NCBI RefSeq assembly: GCF_016429285.1
Contig: NZ_JAELUI010000017.1
Coordinates: 1 to 54,426 of the forward strand
Direction: 5' to 3'
Origin: Ralstonia sp. ASV6
GTDB taxonomy: Bacteria > Pseudomonadota > Gammaproteobacteria > Burkholderiales > Burkholderiaceae
Length of the DNA: 54,426 bases
Position 1 is the stretch's first letter. The number at the start of each line of letters is the position of its first letter. Below are positions 17,795 to 25,838 of this stretch, piece by piece. The position numbers and the translations under genes are program-made. Below the pieces are notes generated by a model, which did not search any database, was not told the origin of the DNA, and saw nothing but the letters and a program-made list of their open reading frames with translations.

Positions 17795-18343
17795 ATGTAC
17801 CGCCACACCTTCCCCTGCCCACTGGGCGATCTGCTGTTGACTGCCACGGGCACGCATCTGACCGGCGCGTTCTTCACCGGCCAGAAGACGATTCCCGTGA
17901 ACGCCGCGTGCATGGCACCGGGCGCTGACTTATCGATCATCCGTGAAGCGCAGGCGCAGTTCGAGGCGTACTTTGCCGGCAAGCTGCACGTCTTCGATCT
18001 GCCGATGGCACCTACGGGCACCTCGTTCCAGCAGGATGTCTGGCGCCTGCTGTGCGAGATTGGCTTCGGCCAGCGCAGCACTTATGGCCAGATCACAGCG
18101 CACCTGGGCCTCACGCGCGAGCACGCACGTGCCGTGGGCACGGCGGTGGGGCGCAACCCGATCTCGATCGCCATCCCCTGCCACCGCGTAGTGGGTGCCG
18201 ACGGCGCCCTCACCGGGTATGCCGGCGGCCTGCCGCGCAAGGCCGCGCTGCTGCGGCTCGAAGGCCACCCCGCGCAGGTGGGTGAACGGCTGCCGATGCT
18301 TGACGACAACCGCCAGGGCACGCTGGATCTGGTATCAGCGTAA
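17795..18343 (+). CDS. ogt: Methylated-DNA--[protein]-cysteine S-methyltransferase
   Basis: 182 aa. The active-site motif IPCHRVVG with the acceptor cysteine and the arginine-finger/HTH region ahead of it (STYGQITAHLG, ARAVGTAVGRNPISI) are intact. The enzyme removes methyl groups from O6-methylguanine and O4-methylthymine by suicide transfer. It starts 5 bp after the Ada-AlkA stop, so the two form an alkylation-repair operon that together equals Ada plus AlkA. Confidence 0.93.
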   Translation: MYRHTFPCPLGDLLLTATGTHLTGAFFTGQKTIPVNAACMAPGADLSIIREAQAQFEAYFAGKLHVFDLPMAPTGTSFQQDVWRLLCEIGFGQRSTYGQITAHLGLTREHARAVGTAVGRNPISIAIPCHRVVGADGALTGYAGGLPRKAALLRLEGHPAQVGERLPMLDDNRQGTLDLVSA

Positions 18344-18418
18344 AACGATTGAAGCGCGGACAATGGCGTCCGCCCCCTCCCGATTTCACTCACCCGACAA
18401 CGATAACGAGACAACCCC

Positions 18419-19336
18419 ATGCGCCGCTCCGATGTGCTGGAACTCCTGACGCTTGCTGCCCTCTGGGGCGGCTCCTTCCTATTCATGCGTGTTGCTGCGC
18501 CGCAGTTCGGACCGGTTGCGCTGATCGCGCTGCGCGTGGCCATCGCCTCGTGCTTCCTGGTGCCAGTGCTGACCTGGCGCGGAGGCATGGGTGCGCTGCG
18601 TGCGCACTGGCCGCATCTGCTGGCCGTTGGGGTACTGAACTCGGCCATTCCGTTCTGCCTGTTCGCCTATGCTGAGCTGACGCTCACGGCCGGCTTCACG
18701 TCGGTACTGAACGCCGCAGCGCCGCTGTTCGCAGCCATCGTTGCGTTTGCGTGGCTGGGCGAGCGCATCTCGTCGCTGCGTGTGCTGGGGCTGGCCATTG
18801 GCTTTGTCGGCGTGATCGTGCTGGTGGGTGGGTCGTCCGCCATCGATGCTACGCAGGGCGGCGTGGCGGTGGCAGCGGCGCTCTCAGCCACGGTGCTGTA
18901 TGGCGTGGCCAGCAGCTACACCAAGCGCTTCCTGACCGGTGTGCCCCCGCTGGCTGTCGCCACCGGCAGCCAATTGGCGGCAACCATCGTGCTGGCACCA
19001 CTGGCGGTGTGGCTATGGCCCGCGCATACGCCCACCGGCAGCGTGTGGCTGCACGTGATTGCCTTGGGCATTGCCTGCACAGGCATCGCCTACATCCTGT
19101 TCTTCCGCCTGGTGGCCCACGTGGGGCCGATGCGCGCGGTATCGGTCACCTTCCTGATCCCGGTGTTTGGCGTGCTGTGGGGCATCCTGTTCCTTGGCGA
19201 ACAACTCACGCTCAACATGGTGTTGGGCTGCGCGGTGATCCTGCTTGGCACGTCGCTGTCGACTGGCGTACTGGCGCTGGGCAAAAAGGCGAGTACTGCC
19301 AACGAGAAGGATTCGCTTTCGCGTTCGGGCCGCTGA
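18419..19336 (+). CDS. DMT superfamily (EamA) transporter
   Basis: 305 aa with ten helices in two EamA repeats. ALWGGSFLFMRVAAPQFGP at the start and EQLTLNMVLGCAVILLGTSLS at the end match the family. Such proteins export amino acids or other metabolites; the substrate cannot be deduced. It follows the alkylation-repair pair by 75 bp on the same strand but looks functionally separate. Confidence 0.85.
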   Translation: MRRSDVLELLTLAALWGGSFLFMRVAAPQFGPVALIALRVAIASCFLVPVLTWRGGMGALRAHWPHLLAVGVLNSAIPFCLFAYAELTLTAGFTSVLNAAAPLFAAIVAFAWLGERISSLRVLGLAIGFVGVIVLVGGSSAIDATQGGVAVAAALSATVLYGVASSYTKRFLTGVPPLAVATGSQLAATIVLAPLAVWLWPAHTPTGSVWLHVIALGIACTGIAYILFFRLVAHVGPMRAVSVTFLIPVFGVLWGILFLGEQLTLNMVLGCAVILLGTSLSTGVLALGKKASTANEKDSLSRSGR

Positions 19337-19354
19337 TGATGTTCTTTTTGTGAA

Positions 19355-19380
19355 ATCTCGCCCGCCCAGCCGGGCGAGAT
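19355..19380 (+). terminator. Hairpin after the EamA gene
   Basis: A perfect 10-bp stem (ATCTCGCCCG / CGGGCGAGAT) with a 6-nt loop, 18 bp after the EamA stop. The tail after it is only weakly T-rich, so termination may be incomplete. Confidence 0.6.
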
Positions 19381-19440
19381 CAATCTGTTTGACCGGCGCG
19401 TGCGTTAGGGTGACGTTTCCTCACTAGAGAAGACGTCACC

Positions 19441-19965
19441 ATGCCCCCTTCCCCAGAGCGCTACGCCCGCCCTTCCGTCGTCCTGCATTGGCTGATGTTC
19501 CTGCTGTTTGCGGGTGCGCTGGCGGCCATCGAATACAAGGGCACGCTGCCCAAGGGCTCCGCCGGTCGCGCACTGTTCACCTCCATCCACATGATGCTGG
19601 GACAGTGCATCCTGCTCTTCGCCTGCGTACGCGTCTGGGCGCGCTGGCGTTACACCGCGCCGGCAAACATCGGCGCAGCCTGGCAGATCGCCAGCGCCAA
19701 ACTGGTGCACTGGGTGCTGTACGCCATCATGTTTGCCATGCCCATCAGCGGCATCCTGTTCGTGCAGGCCGCCGGCAAGGACGTCACCTTCCTCACGTGG
19801 ACGCTACCCCGATTTGTGGCAGAAAACCCCGATTTGAAGTCGACACTTAAATCGGCACATGAGTTTGTCGGCAATGCGGTGTATTTCATCGTTGGCCTTC
19901 ACATTGTGGGGGCGCTTTGGCACCAATTCGTGCACCGCGACAAATTGCTGACACGAATGCGATAA
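19441..19965 (+). CDS. Cytochrome b561
   Basis: 174 aa with four helices. Conserved heme-ligand histidines are visible in VVLHWLMF (helix 1), SIHMMLGQ (helix 2), KLVHWVLYAIMF (helix 3) and GLHIVGALWHQF (helix 4). B561 proteins are inner-membrane diheme proteins that oxidise quinol or act as superoxide:quinone oxidoreductases. AGAGAAG lies just before the ATG. Single gene, followed by an AT-rich non-coding stretch. Confidence 0.88.
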   Translation: MPPSPERYARPSVVLHWLMFLLFAGALAAIEYKGTLPKGSAGRALFTSIHMMLGQCILLFACVRVWARWRYTAPANIGAAWQIASAKLVHWVLYAIMFAMPISGILFVQAAGKDVTFLTWTLPRFVAENPDLKSTLKSAHEFVGNAVYFIVGLHIVGALWHQFVHRDKLLTRMR

Positions 19966-20124
19966 ATCCTCGCTTTGCAATAAATACCTTGCCATCCAGT
20001 CGTCATAGAAACTTCTTCCATGGCCTCAGCAAAGGTTCTACAGCCAGAACTTAAAAATTCTAAAAACTGAGATAGACGCCATAAACATCTAATTTTGCGC
20101 AATCGATCTTAACCATTCGATAAT

Positions 20125-20168
20125 CCGATTTCAGAAAACTGCAACACCGAAATCGGGTTTTTCCGATT
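20125..20168 (+). terminator. Overlapping alternative hairpins between cytochrome b561 and the HipA-like gene
   Basis: CCGATTTC (20125-20132) pairs with GAAATCGG (20149-20156), followed by GTTTTT: a plausible intrinsic terminator of the b561 transcript. The 3' arm can instead pair AATCGG (20151-20156) with CCGATT (20163-20168). The two stems share bases and exclude each other. The surrounding 362-bp gap (19966-20327) is AT-rich and has no convincing gene and no HipB-like antitoxin. Confidence 0.5.
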
Positions 20169-20194
20169 GTTGCGTAGATTTTCTTTGCTATGCT
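20167..20194 (+). promoter_or_regulatory. Likely sigma-70 promoter of the HipA-like gene
   Basis: TTGTTG (20167-20172), a 16-bp spacer and TATGCT (20189-20194) fit a sigma-70 promoter. Transcription would begin near 20201 and leave a leader of about 125 nt. The ATG inside the -10 (20190) is therefore not the start codon. Confidence 0.45.
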
Positions 20195-20327
20195 CGGGCC
20201 TCGGTCGAAGAGGGGCGTGCAAGGGAATCGCGCAATCGCATTTGCGCATGGCAATTCCCGGTGGCTGGCGGATCCTCCGCTACGCGGCCAACCGCGCACG
20301 CTCCAGTCAAATACGTTGGATACGCGC

Positions 20328-21656
20328 ATGCTGGACGTCTACCTGAACAAGCATCTGATCGGTCAACTGTCGTGCGACCGCAGCGGTTGGGCGTTCGAAT
20401 ACGATTCGCGGTGGCGGACCTCCTCGCAGGGTTTTGACCTGAGCCCGCATCTGCCGCGCGCCGCAGGCAACATTGCCGATACGGCGAAGGCGCAGCCGGT
20501 ACGTCACTTCTTTGAATATCTGCTGCCTGAGTCGGCACGCGTTGCCCCGAAGGCCGCGGCGGCCGCGCTGGAGCATCTCGCACAGGCTGCGCCGCATCTG
20601 GATGGCCCGCTATCGCTGGTGCCCACCGGCCTCAAGCCATGCAACGGCCGAGCAGATGGCCTGTCCGAGCGCGATCTGGTCCTGCAGTTCCAGCAAAGCG
20701 TTGGGCGCCCACGCCAGCCCACACCGCTGCGCGTGGCCGAGCCGCGCGCGCACTACGGCGTGAGTGCCGCGCCGGAATCCAGCGAGATCAGCCTGCCCTT
20801 CCTGGCCTCCAATGGCTTGCCGGTGTCGATGTGGCTGGGCCGCTTTGCCGCGCCAGCCAACGCTGCGCAATCCAGCCATTTTGTGCGATTGGATCTGGGC
20901 GAAGGCAGCAACCTGCCCTACGCCACCATCAACCACTGCTGGGCCACGCTGCTCGGCCGCAGCATCGGGCTGGAAACGCCCTTCCTCGGCCTGCGGCAGT
21001 TTCCGGAAACCGCCGCCGTCGTGCAGCGCCTGGATCGCACCCTGCGCTGCAAGAGCGACGACACCGCGCTCGTGCAAGCCCGCTATGTCGTGTCCGCTGT
21101 GCAGTTGCTCGGGCTCTCACCCGAGCATCGCTTCCTGCCGATCACCGTTGAGCAGGTCGCGCAATGCGCACGCATGTGCGCCGACCCGACAGCCGCCACG
21201 GCATCGCTGTTCCGCTGGATGGTGTTCTGCCTGCTGATCGGCGGGCGCAACGCCTCTGCCGGCACGCTGCATTTTCATATCGGCCCGGATGGCGTCCGCC
21301 TGGCCGCACACGATCACCTGTTCTGCGCCGCCGTCTACGCCAACGAGTGGGATGCCAATGCGCTGTCGCTCGACGGCGAACGCACCCCCGATGCGCAAGC
21401 CCGCTACGACGCCATCGATCAGGATGCCCTGCTGGCCCTGGCCGATCACCTCGGCTACGACGCGGCCCAGGCCCGGCGTGAACTCCTGCGCCTGATCAGC
21501 ATGCTGGCGCCACAATCGTCGTTCGTGGCGACACATTTGTCGCAAGCACTGGGGCATTCGCCCACGCGCGCCGCAGAGATCGATTTCCTCGCACGCATCC
21601 ATCGTCACGTATCGGAAACGGCCCGGCGGCTGGGTGGAAAAACAGCTGAAATCTGA
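20328..21656 (+). CDS. HipA-like protein with lost kinase residues (orphan pseudokinase)
   Basis: 442 aa, the length of E. coli HipA (440). The N-terminal HipA domain is clear: LDVYLNKHLIGQL, WAFEYDSRW and LSPHLP. The kinase half keeps HipA layout but not its chemistry. The lysine of THILKP is Arg187 (SHFVRL), the Glu of VERFDR is Gln233 (VQRLDR), and the catalytic loop TDxHAKN is RNASAGT (D to N at 308, N to T at 313). Asp329 at the Mg site survives. HipA normally phosphorylates GltX as a toxin paired with HipB; no HipB is adjacent on either side. The frame is open throughout, so the gene is maintained. I infer a non-catalytic binding role. Confidence 0.8.
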   Translation: MLDVYLNKHLIGQLSCDRSGWAFEYDSRWRTSSQGFDLSPHLPRAAGNIADTAKAQPVRHFFEYLLPESARVAPKAAAAALEHLAQAAPHLDGPLSLVPTGLKPCNGRADGLSERDLVLQFQQSVGRPRQPTPLRVAEPRAHYGVSAAPESSEISLPFLASNGLPVSMWLGRFAAPANAAQSSHFVRLDLGEGSNLPYATINHCWATLLGRSIGLETPFLGLRQFPETAAVVQRLDRTLRCKSDDTALVQARYVVSAVQLLGLSPEHRFLPITVEQVAQCARMCADPTAATASLFRWMVFCLLIGGRNASAGTLHFHIGPDGVRLAAHDHLFCAAVYANEWDANALSLDGERTPDAQARYDAIDQDALLALADHLGYDAAQARRELLRLISMLAPQSSFVATHLSQALGHSPTRAAEIDFLARIHRHVSETARRLGGKTAEI

Positions 21657-21693
21657 CGCGGGGCCGAAATCGGCCAACAGGCGATCGAACGGG

Positions 21694-21966
21694 CTATAGA
21701 ACGGCAAGGCTGATCGTGCCGTAACGGGCGTAGCCGTGTGCGGCCAGCGTGTCCATCGCCTCGGCTTCAGCGCGGGCAAAGGTCAGCGCCAGCACATCGG
21801 GGCTGCCAGCCCCGGTGGCAAAGGCTTGATAGGCTTCGTAGGCGTCGCGCGGCGACACGCCGCTGCGCTCAAGCACCCGCTGCGCGGCTTCCAATGCCGC
21901 ACGAATCGCCGTTTCACCGGGCGGGGCGTCGCGAAACGCAAGCTGTAGACAGGACGTCGGATTCAT
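21694..21966 (-). CDS. Small unknown protein
   Basis: 90 aa from ATG 21966; a longer frame to 22128 lacks a ribosome site and has atypical composition. The sequence is mostly helical (ETAIRAALEAAQRVLERSGV, DAYEAYQAF, VLALTFARAEAEAMDTLAAHG) with a short C-terminal strand. No family recognised. It is convergent with the HipA-like gene, 37 bp between stops, and divergent from the amidohydrolase. Confidence 0.55.
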   Translation of the reverse strand: MNPTSCLQLAFRDAPPGETAIRAALEAAQRVLERSGVSPRDAYEAYQAFATGAGSPDVLALTFARAEAEAMDTLAAHGYARYGTISLAVL

Positions 21967-22167
21967 CCGCGTTTCGATCTCTGGAACGGCACACCCAACC
22001 CAGTCTAGGAAAACGCCTATCGAGTGCCAAGCGTGATGGCCCACACAGGCACGTTGCCGTCGACTTGGGGATACCCCGGGTGCGCACAGCGGCATCCCCC
22101 TGCATAATCGAATCGATTGACGAAGCAACGACTTTGCCCACTACGACATGCCAACAAGGAGATGCCC

Positions 22168-23595
22168 ATGACCCACCGCCAGAAGCGCCTGAGACGGACA
22201 GCCCTCGCCTGGTTGATGGCCGGGACCGTACTGCCAGCCTTTGCGCAGATTCCGTTCAGCCCCGCCGGCAGTGCATCTGCGCCGGCACAGGCGTCGGTTG
22301 CTGCAGGTGGCGGAATCGACGTGGCGCAGATCAAGCCGGCGGTAGACGCCGCGGTCAATGCCGAATACGGCCAGCTCGACTCGCTCTACAAAGACATCCA
22401 CGCACATCCGGAACTGGCCTTCCAGGAAACGCGCACGGCCGCCAAGCTGGCCGAAGAGATGCGCAAGATCGGCTTTGACGTGACGGAGCACGTGGGCAAG
22501 ACCGGCGTGGTGGCGGTGTATCGCAATGGCCCGGGGCCGACGATCCTGGTGCGCACCGAGCTCGACGCGCTGCCGATGGAAGAGAAGACCGGCTTGCCCT
22601 ACGCCAGCCACGTGCACACCAAATGGCGTGGCGAAGACGTGGGGGTGGCGCATAGCTGCGGGCACGACCTCCACATGGCATCGTGGGTGGGCACAGCCAA
22701 GACGCTGGTGTCGCTCAAGGACCGCTGGCACGGCACGCTGGTGTTCGTGGCGCAACCGGCCGAAGAAACCGTGTCGGGCGCGCAGAGCATGATCGACGAT
22801 GGCTTCTTCAAGCGCTTCCCGAAACCGGACTATGCGTTTGCGCTGCACACCGGCCCAGGGCCGTACGGTTCGATCGTCTTCAACAGCGGCCCGATCACGT
22901 CCAACTCCGATGGGCTGGAGATCACCTTCAAGGGCCGCGGCGGCCACGGCTCCGCACCTGACAAGACCATCGACCCGGTGATGATGGCAGCGCGCTTCGT
23001 GGTGGACTTGCAAAGCGTGATCAGCCGTGAGAAAGACCCGCAAGAGTTTGGCGTGGTGAGCATCGGCGCCATCCAGGGCGGCAGCGCGGAGAACATCATC
23101 CCCGACAGCGTGCTGCTGCGAGGCACGATCCGCTCGTACAAGCCGGCGGTACGCCAGAAGATGCTCGACGGCATCCGCCGCACGGCCAAGGCGGTCACCG
23201 AGATGTCGGGTGCGCCGGACGCCGAGATCAAGATCACGGAGGGTGGCAAGGCCGTCAACAACGACCCGACCGTGGTGGCACGCACCGAGGCGATGTTCAA
23301 GACCGCCTTCGGTAACGACCGCGTGCTGCGCGTGCCGCCGATCACGGCCAGCGAAGATTTCTCGGCATTTGTTGACGCGGGCATTCCGTCGATGTTTTTC
23401 TTCATCGGCGTGAATGATCCGCAAACCTTCTTTGCCTCGCTCAAGCCGGGTGCCAAGCCGCTGCCGACCAACCACTCGCCGCTGTTTGCGCCGGTGCCGG
23501 AGCCTTCCATCAAGACGGGCGTGACGGCGATGTCGCTGGCGGTGCTCAATGCATTGCAGTGGAACAAGACCACCGGACCCGCGGCCGGACAATAA
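22168..23595 (+). CDS. Exported M20 family amidohydrolase (hippurate hydrolase-like)
   Basis: 475 aa. AAGGAG is 6 bp before the ATG at 22168; the in-frame ATG at 22162 directly abuts it and is unlikely. A signal peptide ends near LPAFAQIP. The M20D zinc/manganese residues are visible: HSCGHDLHMA, EE in PAEETVSGA, and the dimerisation domain around FKGRGGHGSAPD. The C-terminal metal histidine is in LPTNHSP. The family hydrolyses N-acyl amino acids or indole/hippurate amides. Periplasmic location is unusual for the family. The PheC-like dehydratase follows 75 bp later beyond a terminator. Confidence 0.88.
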   Translation: MTHRQKRLRRTALAWLMAGTVLPAFAQIPFSPAGSASAPAQASVAAGGGIDVAQIKPAVDAAVNAEYGQLDSLYKDIHAHPELAFQETRTAAKLAEEMRKIGFDVTEHVGKTGVVAVYRNGPGPTILVRTELDALPMEEKTGLPYASHVHTKWRGEDVGVAHSCGHDLHMASWVGTAKTLVSLKDRWHGTLVFVAQPAEETVSGAQSMIDDGFFKRFPKPDYAFALHTGPGPYGSIVFNSGPITSNSDGLEITFKGRGGHGSAPDKTIDPVMMAARFVVDLQSVISREKDPQEFGVVSIGAIQGGSAENIIPDSVLLRGTIRSYKPAVRQKMLDGIRRTAKAVTEMSGAPDAEIKITEGGKAVNNDPTVVARTEAMFKTAFGNDRVLRVPPITASEDFSAFVDAGIPSMFFFIGVNDPQTFFASLKPGAKPLPTNHSPLFAPVPEPSIKTGVTAMSLAVLNALQWNKTTGPAAGQ

Positions 23596-23613
23596 TCGGC
23601 GAATCGCCAACGC

Positions 23614-23645
23614 AAGGCGCGGCGCCACGGCGGCCGCGCCTTTTT
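23614..23645 (+). terminator. Intrinsic terminator of the amidohydrolase gene
   Basis: A 10-bp stem (AAGGCGCGGC / GCCGCGCCTT) runs into TTTTTG. It ends 26 bp before the next start, which supports choosing ATG 23671 rather than the in-frame ATG at 23644 for the following gene. Confidence 0.75.
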
Positions 23646-23670
23646 GCTTGTCTTTCAGATGGGGACTTTC

Positions 23671-24486
23671 ATGCTTAACCGCTTCATCCGCACCAGCGCA
23701 TTCGTGCTGTGCGCCGCCTTGGCTGTGCCTGCCCTGGCCCAAACCACGCAAGCCGCCAACCGCCTCGACGAGATCATTGCCCGCGGTACGTTGCGCGTGG
23801 GCACCACCGGCGACTACAAGCCCTTCAGCTACAAGAACCCCGCCGACGGCCACTTCATCGGCCTGGACGTGGAGATGGGCGAGCGCCTGGCCCGCGCGCT
23901 CGGCGTGAAGCTGGAGGTGGTACCAACCACGTGGTCGACCCTGATGCAGGACTTTGCGGCGGACCGCTACGACATCGCCATGAGCGGCGTATCGGTGACG
24001 CTGGATCGTCAGAAGAAAGCGTTCTACTCGATCCCGTATCAGCGCGACGGCAAGACGCCGATCACGCGCTGCGAGAACCAGGCCAAGTTCCAAACGCTGG
24101 CGCAGATCGACCAGCCGAACGTGCGCGCCATCGTCAACCCGGGCGGTACCAACGAGAAGTTCGCGCGCGCGAATCTGAAGCAGGCGCAGATCCGCGTGTA
24201 TCCGGACAACGTGACGATCTTCAACGAGATCGTTGCCGGCCGTGCGGACCTGATGATGACCGACGCGGTGGAAACCAAGCTGCAGCAGAAGCTACACCCG
24301 GAACTGTGCGCCGTGCACCCAGAGGCGCCGTTTGATTTCTCGGAGAAGGCCTACCTGCTGCCGCGCGACGTGGTGTTCAAGAACTTCGTCGACCAATGGC
24401 TGCGGCAGACCATGGAAAGCGGAGAGTTTGCCAAGCGCTTTGATGCGTGGCTGACCTACCCGTGGAACGCGCCGGTCGCCAAGTAA
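23671..24486 (+). CDS. pheC: Periplasmic cyclohexadienyl dehydratase (PheC-like)
   Basis: 271 aa. The fold is that of an amino-acid ABC binding protein with a signal peptide ending ALAQT, and it would usually be annotated so, but the sequence follows Pseudomonas PheC almost block by block: LRVGTTGDYKPFSYKN, RYDIAMSGVSVTL, YQRDGKTPITRCE, NPGGTNEKFARANLK, PDNVTIFNEI, DLMMTDAVE and LHPELCAVHP. PheC converts prephenate to phenylpyruvate and arogenate to phenylalanine in the periplasm. No ABC permease or ATPase is beside it, which also favours an enzyme. GGGGA lies before the ATG. Confidence 0.82.
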   Translation: MLNRFIRTSAFVLCAALAVPALAQTTQAANRLDEIIARGTLRVGTTGDYKPFSYKNPADGHFIGLDVEMGERLARALGVKLEVVPTTWSTLMQDFAADRYDIAMSGVSVTLDRQKKAFYSIPYQRDGKTPITRCENQAKFQTLAQIDQPNVRAIVNPGGTNEKFARANLKQAQIRVYPDNVTIFNEIVAGRADLMMTDAVETKLQQKLHPELCAVHPEAPFDFSEKAYLLPRDVVFKNFVDQWLRQTMESGEFAKRFDAWLTYPWNAPVAK

Positions 24487-24511
24487 GCCAAGTCCCGCCG
24501 GCTCCGGCGCG

Positions 24512-25693
24512 CTACGCCTCAACCGCACGCCGGGCCGCACGCTGCATCAGCACGATGAGGCAGACGCCATTGAGCACAGCGCCCATCAGCCAAACCGTGC
24601 CGGACCAGAACTGCGCGGTGGCCGCATAGACTGCGGTTGCTGCCAGCGGCCCGATCATGGCGGCGACACTGGCCATGCTGGCCAACGCGCCCTGCAGTTC
24701 GCCCTGCTCGTGCTCACTCACCTGGCGCGACAACATCGCCTGCATGGCGGGCATGCCGATCTCGGCCATACACAGCAGCACCATGGTCGGGTAGACCATC
24801 CAGCCGGCGCTGATCCACGCCATTGCTGCAAAGCCGGCCATGTCCATCATCACGCTCAACACTACGGCGCGGCGCTCACCCACGGCGCGTGCAATCGGCC
24901 CGGTCAAGAACGCCTGCGACAGCGCATGCATCAATCCGTAGGCGGCCAGTGACAGGCCGGCCGCACGCGTGTCCCAGCCGAAGCGCGCTTCACCGTGGAT
25001 CACCCATAGCGTCTGCGGAATCTGCCCGACGATCTCGATGATGGCCAGCACGATCAGGAAAGGCAGCAGCGTCGGCACACGCGCCATGCGCCGCAGAGAC
25101 TGCACCGGCAGCAACGTGCGCCAGGCAAACGGCGCGCGCTCGGTACGGCGCGATTCCGGCAGCGCCACGCATGCGATCAGGAAATTGACGCCGTTGAGCA
25201 CCGCCGCCAGCAGAAACGGCGCGCGCAGCCACCAGTCACCCAGCAGGCCGCCCAGTGCGGGCCCGGCGATGAAGCCCAGACCAAAGCACGCATTCATCAG
25301 CCCATAACGGCGTGCGCGGTCCGCCGGTGCGGTGATGTCGGCGATATAGGCCGTGCCCACGGCGTAGTTGGCCCCCGTGATGCCCGCCACCACACGCCCC
25401 AGGTACAACACCCACGCATGCGGCGACAGCGCCATCACCAGATAGTCGATTGCCGCGCCTGCCAACGACACCAGCAGCACCGGCCGGCGCCCGAACCGAT
25501 CCGCCAGCGCCCCCAGGATCGGCGCGAACAGGAACTGCATGGCCGCATAGGCGGCGATCAGCAGGCCGAATTCGAATGCGATGTCACCGGTGTGATCGAG
25601 CTCGCGCAGCAGGCTCGGCAGGATGGGCATGATGAGCCCGACGCCCATGGCATCGAGCGCCAACGTGGAAAGAATGACGGCAAAGGCAGGCAT
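24512..25693 (-). CDS. MFS drug exporter, TCR/Tet type
   Basis: 393 aa, 12 helices. The start DAMGVGLIMPILPSLLREL and loop GALADRFGRRPVLL are typical of TetA-like antiporters, and GRVVAGITGANYAVGTAYIAD is the helix-5 motif C region. Substrate specificity (tetracycline or other) cannot be inferred; no TetR gene is adjacent. Convergent with pheC. Confidence 0.82.
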   Translation of the reverse strand: MPAFAVILSTLALDAMGVGLIMPILPSLLRELDHTGDIAFEFGLLIAAYAAMQFLFAPILGALADRFGRRPVLLVSLAGAAIDYLVMALSPHAWVLYLGRVVAGITGANYAVGTAYIADITAPADRARRYGLMNACFGLGFIAGPALGGLLGDWWLRAPFLLAAVLNGVNFLIACVALPESRRTERAPFAWRTLLPVQSLRRMARVPTLLPFLIVLAIIEIVGQIPQTLWVIHGEARFGWDTRAAGLSLAAYGLMHALSQAFLTGPIARAVGERRAVVLSVMMDMAGFAAMAWISAGWMVYPTMVLLCMAEIGMPAMQAMLSRQVSEHEQGELQGALASMASVAAMIGPLAATAVYAATAQFWSGTVWLMGAVLNGVCLIVLMQRAARRAVEA

Positions 25694-25838
25694 GCGAACA
25701 CGCCGCAGGCCCAGGCGGGCGGCGGCGCATGAGGAAAGAAAGTCGCGATGATGCGCCCAAGCGGTGGCGCTGTGCAGCGGGTACGGCGGGTGCGCAAGGC
25801 AAGCGCAAGCTTGCCGGCGGGTTCAGCGTCCGCTCAGG

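Noticed and set aside
20060-20329. Possible HipB antitoxin upstream of the HipA-like gene
   Set aside because: The only frames there are short, antisense to the promoter, and show no HTH pattern.
22141-24093. 650-codon minus-strand open frame
   Set aside because: It is antisense to the amidohydrolase and pheC, both clear families; composition (His/Arg-rich) is that of a shadow frame.
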